This document shows, in pieces, positions 46,657 through 57,345 of a stretch of DNA of 64,000 nt (position 1 is the first letter of the stretch; each line of letters starts with the position of its first letter). The notes beneath the pieces are model-generated. The model worked only from the letters and a program-made list of their open reading frames with translations, was not told where the DNA came from and ran no database searches. The stretch is from positions 12,065,610 through 12,129,609 of the forward strand of contig NC_135223.1 in assembly GCF_052324685.1 (NCBI RefSeq), given 5' to 3'. This DNA comes from Brachyhypopomus gauderio (Eukaryota > Chordata > Actinopteri > Gymnotiformes > Hypopomidae). Both the position numbers and the translations under genes were made by a program.

Positions 46657-47217
46657 TACCTGTATAACAGTGCAAGGATTTCCAGAATGGTACCACAGAG
46701 AAATTCCAAACTGGCTGAAGTACATAGGTCTGATCTGATAGGTCTCAGAAGAACAGGAACGTATCACACTAGCACCTACACACACCACACCACACACAGA
46801 CACAGACAAACAACACATACACCACATAGACATTAAGTGCTTGTTCTCATCGCTAATTGTATAAAAGGCTACAGCTTTTTGTTTTCTGTCTGTTTGAACT
46901 TTTAATTTTCAAACTCAAATGACCAAACCAATTAACCCTTACCACGACAATTAGCCATACCCCTACAAAACCCGATACAGCCCACTTAGGAAACCCCAAA
47001 CAGCTTCCCTACAAAACCCCATAAAAAAGAAGCCAATCAATCTTCCAAGCCTATGGTAATGCCCTAGTGAGCTGAGGCATTCCTACCATCCTCCACCGAG
47101 CCAGCGACCCCCCCATTTACATAACCCCTCACCTGCAGACTCCAGCGCATAGTCCGCCATCCCCGTCCCATCAGCCCTGGAAAGACTCAGTGCTCTGTGC
47201 ACATTGCGTTCCACTTC

Positions 47218-48411
47218 CTGTCACACACACAACTCAGCATTAGGAACCAGCCTTACGTAAACAGGACAGTGTGTGAGATTCACAGTACAGGACTGGTTAA
47301 TAAACACAGCTCAGCGGTCCTGGGAAAACCATATTATACATGCGCACACGTAGGAGAGCACACACACAACCACCCACACACAACTTTTCAAACATATTGG
47401 GATATCACATGCACAAAATTAGGCAGGATAAATATATGTGCACACCGTATGTATACTTTTTTTTTGCTGCTGGAGCCCATCCTGCAGAGTCTGCAGCTGA
47501 GGACACTTTATATCCACTCAGAAATCAAGCAACACATTCATATTTGAAATGAGAGGACCAGACTGTCAGTGTGAGATTCATTTCTAACAGCAGGTAGGGG
47601 TGTGTATTGGAGGGAAGTCTGATGGCATCCCTAATAATGTAGGTGGTGGATGTACCTTCCTCAAACAGGCAGGTGTGTACAGGGGTACAGGGAGGAGGCT
47701 CCTTCATAAAGGAATATAGGAGTTGAAAAACTATTTTCAACTATTTATATTTATATATTAACTATTTATATATTATTATTGTTGACAAATTCATTAAAGG
47801 GCCGAATCTAGCCCTGGTTCACACTGTTCCGCAGACATTTTAAACATCCGGGGCTTATGCAAAACGAACAGGCATTAAAGCGACAGGCTTAAAAAGGTTC
47901 ATTTCTTCCAATTGCTTGCGCCCCACCTGCAATACCCATGCGCCCCACTAGTGGGGCGCGCCCCACACTTTGAGAAACGCTGCACTAAATCAACCTCAGA
48001 TTTTATATTTATTCATTAAATATGAATGCAGCAAAACATTTTAAATATTTACAAAATTACGAGATGATAATTTAACCTTTCATTGTGTTATGTACTATTT
48101 TGAAAAACAAATGTATTCATTCTAAATAGCTCCATTAATATATTAGGCAGATTGGTTTGGCTTTGACATGAAAGTAAATAAATAGTGTAAGATGTGAAGA
48201 CTGTATTCATTTTAGTTGGGCTGTGACAGAGTCTTGGCCCTGTGAGAAGAACATATATGTTAGTTTGATAGACTCTGTGTGTCTCTTCCTTCAGTTTAGT
48301 GGTCTAAAGTGACTGTGGTGTTCATGAGAGGACGTGTAAGCAGGAGCGTCTGTGAGGCAGATGGGAGTTTTAGTCACACGAAATGAAAAATGATTGGTTC
48401 AGAGTGATTTC
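47218..48411. other. No confident gene; upstream side of the SUN remnant
   Basis: Earlier SUN exons (coiled coil, membrane segment) should lie here or beyond. A minus-strand candidate at about 47460-47502 could read LQTLQDGLQQQKK, but its donor is weak. 47790-47990 looks like a repeat fragment ending CCCCACACTTTGAGAAACGC. Confidence 0.3.
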
Positions 48412-48804
48412 CAGAGGTGGAACGAGTACTGAAAAATTGTAATTGAGTAAAAGTATCATTACTTTGCCTAAAATCTACTCAGAGTAAAAGTAAAATTACC
48501 CATCTCAAAATTTACTCGAGTAAAAGTACAAAATTACTTCATTTAAAATGTAATTTGAGTAAAAGTTACTTAGTTACTTGCAGTTATTTAATGCATGGAT
48601 GAATCATGAACCAAATTCAGCACAAGTTGTTTTAATCGATTTCAAAGTGTATTTAAGTGCACATCCACACTTGCAAAAAGATCAGCTGGGCTCAGGAACA
48701 TACTTCCTCACAGCACAAGGACAGTCACAACCTGTACCATAAAGTGCAAACAATTTTCAGTCCTATTGTCCAACGGACAACACTATGATAAGAATAAAGA
48801 AATT

Positions 48805-49140
48805 TAAATGACAAATTATTCAAAAAACAAAATGCACACAAAATTAAGTGCCCACAAGATGCCACAAATCAAACAAAAATGCAACAGATTTCCACTACTC
48901 ACAAAAAAATGCCCACAGGATCCCACATCAAAAAAAAAAAAAAAAATGCTCATAGGATCCCACAATTTAAAAGTAAGTGCTCACCGGATCTCACTATTCA
49001 CAATAAAATGCCCACAGGTTACCACAACCCAAAATAAAATATAAAATGACCACAGGATCCCACATCACAAAATAAAACAAAGATTAGAAACAGGATTCCA
49101 CTATTTCACAATAAAATGTCCACAGGATCCCACAGAACCT
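48805..49140. repeat. Degenerate minisatellite, unit about 35-45 bp
   Basis: Eight to ten variants of AAAATGCCCACAGGATCCCAC separated by A-rich spacers, inside the hAT-like element. Confidence 0.85.
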
Positions 49141-49444
49141 GATAGATAGAAGATTTAAAAATAGAACAATCTCATCCTTTTGGAAAAAAAGTGCACCAGA
49201 TTACGACCTGATTATGAGACAATGGAAAGGGCGCGCGCAAGGCAAGGCCATGTAATTGGCCTTCAGTTCTGGGACTCAGAAGTTTACATTTCTGCCCGGA
49301 TTTAATTTTTCACCATCAATATTTTTTACTCAGTAGGCTAATGTGAGGGCGTTCAAATGTAGTGAAGTAAAACTACTTGGGTCAAAATGTTCTCAAGTAA
49401 AAGTAAAAATTACATATTTCAAAAACTACTCAGAAAATTACAAA

Positions 49445-50334
49445 CAGTGATGGCTAAGTTACCTTGAAAAAGTAATCCGATTACTGATTAATTATTACTC
49501 CTTTTAAAAGTAACTTAGTTATGTTACTGATTACTTGATTTTAAAAGTAACTACGTTAGATTACAAGTTACTTTAGTAGTTACATTCAGCAGCAAAATAA
49601 ATTTTTCCAATACTCACTTTATTGGAAGTGCATTTTTAACAGTAACAATGTTTTGAAGCAGGTTCGGTAACCAAGGCAGAAACTGCTTAATCCAAAAATC
49701 CAGAGGAGGGAAACTTTATTGATAACGCAACCCTGGCACGCGCAGGCTCCGCCCCCCAGTGTCACTTAAAGGGCAAGACTCGCCGTGAGGAGTAGTAGTC
49801 GCTACAGTATATCCTGACATTACGTTTGTGTAGCTGCGTGGTATTATTTGTAAATTTATTTGTAAACGTAATACAAGCGAACTGTTCAGTCAGAACAGTT
49901 TCAGCTTGTGAAACGAAATACCATTACAATTTCAAGCATTTTAAAGTAGGCGACGTTAGTCAAAATTCCAGCACTTTTCAAACCTGAAACACAAAGCAAC
50001 ATTAAAATTCTTCAGGTAAATGTTCCTTCCCCTGTTTTTGAGGGGTGTTTCTTCATACTACCACATATCGTTACGGGAGGACACTGCAAAAAATGACTTG
50101 TAAAACGCGCTCGCGCTCTCACATGGTCGCGCGCAGCGTGCGGAATCGAGTGCTACGGTCAGACGCAAAAGTAGAACTGAGCCAAGAAGAAAGCAAAAAT
50201 ATATATTTTTACTAGGGAAAATAAAAATAGTAACGCACAGTTATTTGGATAAGTAACTTTAATCTGATTACTGGACTGGAAATAGTAGCGCGTTATATTA
50301 CTCGTTACTAAGTAACGCGTTACTGACATCACTG
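49445..50334. mobile_element. Nested hAT element, target duplication ATTACAAA
   Basis: The termini are CAGTGATGGC and GACATCACTG, with a perfect 8-bp duplication at 49437-49444 and 50335-50342. Sub-terminal AAAAGTAACT/AGTTACTTTT repeats are present. About 49865-50080 is shared with hAT 36529-37370. Confidence 0.95.
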
Positions 50335-50679
50335 ATTACAAATTACTCATAAAAAGTACTCAATTACAGTTATGTGAGTAAATGTAATTAGTTACTTTCC
50401 TCCTCTGTCGAAAACCGACAGGACCAAAAACAACAAATAACTGTCACTGGCACTATGAGGTTGCGACTGTGTGCCTGAGGGATTTAGAAAAAGAGAAGCA
50501 TTTTTCATTTTTCATTAGTTGGGGAATTAACATGTAACACTTGCTTTTGAGTGCTTCGCTAGATTCCTAGCTAGATGTCCTATTTGTCATCACAGTGAAA
50601 AATCCCAGTGTTGACTCGTAAATAACTTTTCTAGCTATTTTTAATATGCTTTAGCTTTTTTTGTGAAGCACATGAAACT

Positions 50680-51240
50680 TTCTTGTCCCGGGCCCCAGCA
50701 AGACTGTCAATGGGCCTGCTCTTACTAAACTCATCCTTCAGGATTACCCCTACTCCGTTTCTCTTCCTGTCTACACCATGATAGAAGAGTTTGAAGCCAT
50801 CACCAATGCTCCTGGCCTTGCTCCTCTTCTTGGTCTCCTGTACACACAGTATATCTATCTTCCTCCTCTCCATTGCATCAGCTAACTCTCTCCCTTTACC
50901 TGTCATAGAGCCCACATTCAATGTACCAACTCTAACCTCCACCCTCCTGCTCTGCCTCCTCTCCTTCGGCTTCAGAACCCTCTTCCCCCCTCTCCTCCTC
51001 CTCCTTGTCCCAACAGTAGTCCAATTTCGACTAATGCCCTGTTGGACAACAGCACCAGTGGCGGTCGTTGTTAACCCGGGCCTTGACCGATCCAGTATGG
51101 AATTGCTATTTTTGATCCGCATAATTTGATTTGGCACAGTTCTTACACCAGATGCCTTTCCTGACGCAACCCTCCCTATTTATCCGGGCTTGGGATCGGC
51201 ACTAAAATACACTGGTGTGTGCACCCTAGTGGCTAGGTTA
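50680..51240 (-). pseudogene. RTE-like LINE 5' part with APE endonuclease start
   Basis: The minus strand reads VRVGTLNVGSMTGKGRELAD, then KIDILCVQETKK and KLFYHGVDRKRNGVGVIL, the N-terminal half of an apurinic endonuclease-like domain. The asparagine of TLNVGS and glutamate of VQET are the usual catalytic residues. The frame loses identity after ILKDEFSKS, so only the 5' end remains. Confidence 0.9.
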
Positions 51241-51244
51241 AAAA

Positions 51245-51579
51245 ACCTTGCTTCCTGGGAAATTAAAATTGTGGTGCCTACAGTTTGGTCTGCTGCCACG
51301 CCTGATGTGGCCCCTGACGGTATATGAGTTGCCCATGACCAAAGTTGAGAAGCTGGAGAGGACAGTCAGTTCATACATCAAGAAGTGGCTTAGCCTCCCA
51401 CGGTGCCTCAGCAACATCAACTTATTTGGACATGGTGCCCTGGATTTGTCCATCTCTAGCCTAACAGCACCAATGTGAGGCTAAACATGACCCTGACCTA
51501 CTCCCAAGATGACCGGATTCAATTGGCCGCTCCCAGAGTGGCAACTGGGAGGAAATGGATCACATCTGAGGCCATAGAG
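51245..51579 (+). pseudogene. R2-like LINE thumb fragment, second copy
   Basis: Reads PGKLKLWCLQFGLLPRLMWP, then SYIKKWLSLPRCLSN and LFGHGALDLSISSL, homologous to 17945-18150. It is broken by stops and then by a hAT at 51580. Confidence 0.88.
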
Positions 51580-52640
51580 CAGGGCTATTCAATTAGCGGC
51601 CCGCGGACCCCCTTTGACTGGCCCACCCCCCGACTGACCCAGCCTAAGCCAAAAAAAACGCATTTAAATCATATCGGTTGTGAGTTTAAAAAATTCCCAG
51701 CCTTCCTCTTTTAATTGAACGCACCGCTCCCGGTATCCTAGCAACGCCAGCCCAGAATACGCTCTCCAAGTAGGACAACCACGAAAAGATGTCACTGACA
51801 GGTCAGAAACGTAAAATTGACAATGAAAATCGCTGTTTTAACCCTGCCTGGACTGATAAATATGTGTTTATTTTACCTCAAAGATTGAACTCTAAGCCAG
51901 TATGCTTGATTTGCAATGAAAGCCTGTCAGTGTTAAAAGAATATAACATTCGGAGGCCCCATGCTGAGAAACACCGAGCTTTTGGGACAGCATTTTCTGA
52001 AGGGACAGAGGAGAGGGCGACTAAGGTGCAGAGCCTGTTAGCATCTTATAACAGGAGTTGTCCACATTACTAAAGACATTTACAGAACAAGAGAGGGCCA
52101 CAGCCGCCTCACTGCGAGTGTCATGGAATTTAGCAAAGAAAAAATGACCCTTCACTGATTCGGAAACTGTTAGAGACTGCATGATTGCAATATTAGACGG
52201 GGTAATCCACAACGAAAAAATCAAAGCCAGTGTGACATCTGCAGTCAAAAGCGTGCCCCTATCAGACACCTCAAACATGCGCAGAGTGGAAATATTAGCG
52301 ACAGAGGTGTTTGAGGCTCTGCTGAGCAACCTGAAAAAAGTTGAAACCATGTCACATGTGGACAATGTGGACAAGTCAACAGATCAGTGTGACACGGCAC
52401 AGCTGTGTGTGTGTGCGCTTCTATGATGCAGGACACCGGTGTTTTCGCGAGGAGCTGCTCTGCCTTCTACCCCTCAAAGGTCACACTACAGGCGAAGTGC
52501 TCTTTGATCAAATCCCAGGTTTCTTTAAAGAAAACAGGTTAGATATGACTCGGGTCTGTATGCTTGTGACTGATGGTGCTCTGTGTATGACTGGTGAGTG
52601 GACTGACAGCGCGATGGACAGCTGTTGCTTCCCTCATGCC
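51580..52640 (+). mobile_element. hAT transposon, left part (right end not found)
   Basis: The left end CAGGGCTATTCAATTAGCGG is a typical hAT terminus. The candidate target sequence is CCATAGAG (51572-51579). The transposase remnant follows. No matching right end was found, so the element is truncated near 52640. Confidence 0.75.
51789..52640 (+). pseudogene. hAT transposase remnant (GTF2IRD2/ZBED5-like)
   Basis: The 5' frame begins MSLTGQKRKIDNENRCFNPA and has a BED-like finger (VCLICNESLSV, then HAEKHRAFG). Later pieces in other frames include TSAVKSVPLSDTSNMRRVEI (about 52235-52295), CFREELLCLLPLKGHTTGEV (about 52440-52500) and MTRVCMLVTDGALCMTG (about 52545-52595). Stops and shifts separate them. 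The same transposase lineage gave rise to vertebrate GTF2IRD2-type genes. This copy is dead and truncated. Confidence 0.88.
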
Positions 52641-52806
52641 CTCCTCGGGCATTTTTGTACATTTTTTTCAAATTTTTTTTCATTTAATTATCATTTTGAC
52701 TATGTTGCAGCAAGTGGTATGAATTTTTGCAGAAAATCTACTTTTTTATAAAATTTTTGAAATCTAATATATTTTACTCTTACACGTCATTCATACTTGC
52801 TCGATG

Positions 52807-53570
52807 CATTTTGCACCCTCTGGACACCTTCGTGGCAAAAATGTACACGCACCAAAAAACTGCTCTTAAATCATAATACATCAATATTTTATCTTGCTTT
52901 TTTTTTCATAAATCACTTAATCAATTTCAGACCTACTCAAAACTACCAAACATTAAATTATTTTCAGGATTTTAACCCTTTAAATGACAGTTAAATTATT
53001 TGAAGTATTGCAATTTTTTTGGAAAAAAACACAAAAAATTGATTATTTTCCATAAAACAAACAGTAGACAGATGGGGCATTGGTGGTAATTAGAGTCTTA
53101 GATATGGCAAAGATTAGTAACAAAATTGTTTTGATTGCATTATTATTTTTTATGTAGTGCCAGATTTCATATTTTGCACCCTTTGGACACCTTTGTGGCA
53201 AAAATGCACATGCACAAAATCAGCAATAAAATCCTCATATGTCAACATTTTTTTTTTGCTTTTTTTTCATAAATCACTTAATCTACTTCAGCCCTGATCA
53301 AAATGATCAAATATTCAATCATTTCCAGAATTTTAACCTTTTAAATGACAGTTTAATTACATGAATGATTAATTATTCGTTTAAAAAACCCACAAAAATT
53401 GAATTATTTTCCATATAATAAATACTAGATGGATGGGACATTGGTGGAAATTAGAGTCTTGGATATATCAAAGATTAGCAAAAAAATAGATTTTATTGCA
53501 TTATCAATTTTTATGTAGTGCCACATATTCCCTCTGAACACCTTCGTGGCCAAAAATGCCCCATTGACTT
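52807..53570. repeat. About 360-bp tandem repeat, 2.1 copies
   Basis: The phrase TTTGCACCCTCTGGACACCT recurs with period 363, then about 351, near 52811, 53174 and 53525. The intervening AT-rich sequence aligns through (CATAAATCACTTAATC, AGTCTTAGATAT/AGTCTTGGATAT, TTTTTATGTAGTGCCA). No coding potential. Confidence 0.88.
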
Positions 53571-54262
53571 CCATTGAAACCACGTTTTTTGATCTCACTG
53601 CAGTTACAGTATAAAACCATGCATTTTGAAATGTCAGTATTTCATTTTTAAGAAAAGTAGTGAAATTTGACATTTTTACTATATTCCATTGGATTCAGCC
53701 ATTTTTCCATTTTAGGCTGATGAATGAAATTCTTGTAATTTTGCCAGTTATATTATGGAGTCATGTGACTAACAGGGAAACCCCAAGTGTGTGTGTGTGT
53801 TCAGTTTAGAAAGAAAGAAGGAATTGAAGAAAGAAAGAACACTTTTGTTGTAATTGTTATTGCTGTCACAAATGTACAATGGAATTAGAACTCTGAATTT
53901 CACTATAACCCCTAACCATAACACAACAATACACACATATGGAACAAGAGGCAGCCATGTAAGGTGCCTGGAGAGCCTTTGCTCAAGGGCCCATAGTGGT
54001 CCTAATGAGGGTGGGGTACAGATGGGGGCTGACTTCTCTAACCTCTGGACCAACTTTGAGTTTAGCTACTAAAAGTTTAGTTTAGTTAATTTCAAGCAGA
54101 CCAGCAGGCACTGCAGCATGTGACCTGGTGCTCTCTACAAATACACATGTTACACTTGGTGCAGGTGGTAGAGGACCTCTTCTTTAGGCCTGTGCACAAC
54201 CAGCACACACCTCTCTTTCTGGTGGCAGTAGTGCCAATTATCAGTTATATATCAGTATATAT
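53571..54262. other. No gene; short repeat phrase
   Basis: Contains a fish repeat-like phrase (CTTTGCTCAAGGGCCCATAG at about 53978) and AT-rich sequence. Confidence 0.5.
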
Positions 54263-54321
54263 AAAGAAGAGGACAAGAGGCCACCGGGCGGACCGCCCGG
54301 TGGCCTCTTGTCCTCTTCTTT
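54263..54321. repeat. Perfect palindrome: 29-bp arms, 1-nt centre
   Basis: The arms 54263-54291 and 54293-54321 are exact reverse complements around 54292. The right arm is in frame with the piggyBac remnant that follows, so the left arm looks like an inverted copy made at the truncation point. Confidence 0.95.
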
Positions 54322-54560
54322 AATTGCATCGATATCTCCGCCTTCAATGCTTTTGTGCTGTTCACTTCTGTGGATCCCTCGTGGAACCAGAAAAGAACAT
54401 ACAGACGGAGGCTGTTCTTAGAGGAGCTGGGGAAATCCATGGTGTCCTCAGAGATTGCGCGGAGACGGCACCCTCCACGTACAGCAGCTGCTGCTGCCGC
54501 CATGGTGATGGATTTGCAGGCCTCTGTTGCTTCTCATACAGAAACAACTGATATAGCCAT
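54293..54560 (+). pseudogene. piggyBac-type transposase fragment
   Basis: Starting inside the palindrome the frame reads RWPLVLFFNCIDISAFNAFV, then DPSWNQKRTYRRRLFLEELG and RRHPPRT. This is the C-terminal catalytic-domain tail of PGBD4-like piggyBac transposases. The N-terminal two thirds are missing. The cysteine-rich tail is degraded. Confidence 0.82.
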
Positions 54561-54599
54561 TGGCACTTAGGCCAGGTGCAGCATGGAAGAGGTGGGATT

Positions 54600-54872
54600 G
54601 GGCTTGGGACAAGCCGACCCATGTAGCACAAAGCAGACGTGCAACACTATCACAGCAGACGCAGAGCACGGGACTCGAGTAGGCTGTCACCAGGAGACGA
54701 CGTCTTGATCACAGACACAGCTGAGCCAGGTACTTTGATGTCCGCACACAGCTCTCCACGATCATACCTGGTCGAGGGACCACAGGGGACGCTGCGGCGG
54801 AACCGTTCTCACCTGAATCCCATGCCAGAGCAGGGGTCAGAGTGGGAGCAACAGTCACTCAAGACAGCCTGA
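54600..54872 (+). pseudogene. Ty3/gypsy pol C-terminal fragment, second lineage
   Basis: Reads QHYHSRRRARDSSRLSPGDD, then SPRSYLVEGPQGTLRRNRSH, the post-integrase domain of gypsy polyproteins. It has no upstream integrase core. Confidence 0.82.
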
Positions 54873-55195
54873 GGCGAAGAGACTGCTTCAACAGTCACGC
54901 TGACTGTGAACACACCTCACATCCCAAGAACCAGGTCTGGTAGAGAAATAAAGAAACCAGACAGACTCAATCTGTGAAAAGATTTTAAAAAAAGGAAACA
55001 GAGACCTGTAGAAAGAAATGTTCTGTTTGTTTATGCAGTAGACAGACTACACTATATGAGGTGGATAAACTTTTATTCAGTAAAGTTTAAGAAGTGAAAA
55101 GTCTGAGTGTAAAGAACATGCAAGTTGAAATGTTTACATGTTGACAGTAAACTCGAGGGAGTAGTCATTTCCTCTTCATCTTTCAGTAAGGGGGA

Positions 55196-55370
55196 TGTGG
55201 CTGATGTGTTAGACCAGCTATACGTCATAAGCCGTACCAATGTATGCCTCTAGGAGAGAGGTCGGACATGTTCAGTTCTGGAATAAACGGCATAGGGACA
55301 AGTCGCGTGGTGGTTTCCTTGAAAGAACGCGACAGACACGACTGCATCCTACATATTTCAAATCAACACA
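55196..55370 (+). mobile_element. Probable gypsy 3' LTR
   Basis: A purine tract AAGGGGGA (about 55188-55195) precedes TGTGGCTGATGTG. AATAAA lies at 55282-55287. The 3' boundary is uncertain. It follows the gypsy fragment at the expected distance. Confidence 0.55.
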
Positions 55371-55425
55371 GACTCACTCGTTTGTGTGACTATATTACAA
55401 ACAGGAGTGAGATATATGTCGTGAT

Positions 55426-55721
55426 TGTGACGGGCAGGGTGAGCGAAAATAAATGGAAGCGATCACGCCAAGTCTCAGGGAAATAGGATGGTTTAATATG
55501 TAAAGTGCGCAAACCAAAACCCGTGAACTGATCCGAATTAAGGATATAATAACCAGCAGTCAACTGGTACAAAGACAAGACATATATAGACGAACAAACG
55601 ACACTCAGGTGAGACGGATCGCGGGCTCTGCCCACCTGAGCGACGAACACAACGCCACACCCACAGGACAAGCTGCTGCTGTAGACGGGGACGACCAGTA
55701 GGGGGCCGCCGTACCGTGACA
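55426..55721 (-). repeat. 3' LTR of the young element
   Basis: TG…CA-bounded, 296 bp, identical to 57346-57641. The end reads TGTCACGGTACGG on the sense strand. Confidence 0.95.
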
Positions 55722-57068
55722 GATCCCCCCTCCAAGCCGCACTCCCCTCCACCGGCTGTGCGGCCTACAGCAGCAGCACACAAAACAAAGGGGCAGGCAG
55801 GCAGGGACAAGGGACACACCCCCTGTAGTCCCGGAGCTGAAACACAAAACAAACACAGGTTAGCTCACCTACCTGGGTGGGACCCTAGACCGACCGGGCC
55901 GTCAACAAGACAAAACCACGCCCCGGTCGGTCACAGGGCCCTCACGCCCTAACCGGCCTTAAGCCGCATAGCCCCACAGGTGCGAGGACGGCGGGCCACA
56001 GCTCCGTGTCCGTCTGGGGTGTATGTGTGCAGGTTACCTCCCTGGGGCGTGGCCAAGTCACCTCCTGGACCTACCTCCTCCCGGAGCTGGCCCCTGCCTT
56101 CTGCTAGGGGCCACCCCAGCCTCCTGGGGAGTCAGCCCCAGCCGGAGCCTGACTTTACGAGGTGAACTCCTCCACCAAACCCAGGAGCACCAGAGACCGA
56201 GGCCCAGAGCACCCTTATCGCGGGCTGGGGAACAGCCCCCAAGGGCCACCTGGTCACCCCGAGCAGGAGGGAGGATCTCCAACTTCAGCAGGAGCTCTTC
56301 GGACCAGAGCCCTATCGTCCCCAAACATCCGGGGGCCCCAGCCCTCTAGGGAGGGGCTCTTTCCGACCGGGCTCCGGTCACCCCACAACATAAGGGGGCT
56401 CCTGCCAGCTGGAGACCCCCACAAGGTCCAGGACTGCCACGATCCACCACCAGGGAGAAGCACCTGCACATAAAACACAAAAAGCACACACACACCCACA
56501 CACACCAACACAAAACATAGACGCGCACTTACCCTGACCATCTCGTCACCCCGCCTCCGGGGGGAGGGGTCTCCATCTCAGCAGGAGGGGACACCAAACA
56601 ACTCACCTGATGCATCAGGAGAGGGGCCCCTACCGGCTCCGGAGAACACCCTCGAATCCCTGGTCAGGGCCTCCCTTAGGAGCTATGCCCTCCGTGCCAT
56701 ATTCCGTGGCACGGGACCACCACTGGTCCACCCCCAACACACATTTAAGGGGAGGAGCATGTGTGGAATTACACTTAACATAATCACGGTCACGCGAGAA
56801 CAACACACACGCAAAGACTAGACAAAAACGGTGTACAGACGACGAACGGACGAGACCCACACATGCGCGCTCGGTTTAAACACATAACAGCGACGCGCCG
56901 CTCGTGTTCGCAGTCACTCCCCACATGAAACACAACACAACAGGGAGCGAGGCGACAGTGAGGAGCGGCTTCCGCGCTTTACACAAAACATTAAACATTC
57001 AACACCACGAGCACGCACACTGATCCAGACGCCCGTTCACACGTACACACTTTACACTCACACAACAT

Positions 57069-57141
57069 GAAGAGTTTCCCGGGCAAGACGCCCCGGTCCT
57101 CGCCGTGCCACTCACAACACTAACGCACGGCGAAACTCTTC
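57069..57141. ncRNA. Three-way-junction-like structured module 1
   Basis: The outer stem pairs 57069-57077 with 57133-57141 (GAAGAGTTT with AAACTCTTC). The first inner hairpin pairs 57079-57084 with 57090-57096 (one bulge). The second pairs 57101-57108 with 57125-57132 (CGCCGTGC with GCACGGCG). It lies in the leader of the LTR element. RNA function is inferred only. Confidence 0.6.
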
Positions 57142-57162
57142 AGACAGACAAACAATGTACAG

Positions 57163-57245
57163 GAAGAGCTTTCCCAGGGCAGACTGCCCTGGTCCTCGCC
57201 GTGCTACACACATACACAAAACACATAAGCACGGCGAAGCTCTTC
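57163..57245. ncRNA. Three-way-junction-like structured module 2
   Basis: Same architecture as module 1. The outer stem pairs 57163-57171 with 57237-57245 (GAAGAGCTT with AAGCTCTTC). The inner hairpins are 57174-57180/57186-57192 and 57197-57205/57228-57236. The T:A pair of the module 1 outer stem is C:G here, keeping the pairing. Confidence 0.6.
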
Positions 57246-57345
57246 ACACAAAACACCACGCAGACAAACACTTACCACGAGACATGACCACGAACGAAGG
57301 AGAAAGCAAAGGAGACTGGCGGCTTCCGAAGGTGGCTGGTTATTC

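Larger units (their letters stand above)
43757..47217 (-). pseudogene. SUN-domain protein, C-terminal exons, disrupted
   Basis: Exons in transcription order are 47133-47217, 46660-46775, 46260-46414, 45835-45924 and 43757-43849. They encode the SUN domain, which binds KASH peptides in the nuclear envelope lumen to form LINC complexes. Signatures are DYALESAG, then ETY … FGISLWYHSGNP, PEVYPGKCWAFPGS, VSLEHIPRVLSP, LIGTLNYNQDGEPIQTY, and finally LSNWGNPEYTCIY … FRVHG with a stop at 43757. Three defects are visible. TGA follows CWAFPGSEG (about 46363-46365). A deletion, judged to be 13 nt from the family pattern, shifts frame before KDFVVY (about 46281). The acceptor of the fourth exon reads AC instead of AG at 45925-45926. 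The remaining exon phases match perfectly. The paralogue (SUN1, 2, 3, 5 or SPAG4) is unresolved. Upstream exons were not identified. Confidence 0.85.
48412..50407. mobile_element. Non-autonomous hAT-like element with nested insertion
   Basis: The left end is CAGAGGTGGAACGAGTACTG and the right end is the inverse of CAGAGGAGG. Sub-terminal GAGTAAAAGTA repeats occur at both ends. The flanking 8-mers (GTGATTTC and TCGAAAAC) do not match, so the target duplication is lost or the ends are slightly misplaced. Confidence 0.75.

Noticed and set aside
46420-46836. Open frames rich in HT/CV repeats
   Set aside because: Translations of the (AC)n and (GT)n microsatellites in the SUN introns.
55716-56541. 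Several 60-108-codon frames in the young LTR element
   Set aside because: Overlapping in many frames of GC-rich sequence, with no retroviral-type motif.
57069-57245. Hammerhead ribozyme in the three-way modules
   Set aside because: The CUGANGA core is absent on both strands, although a GAAA follows one stem.
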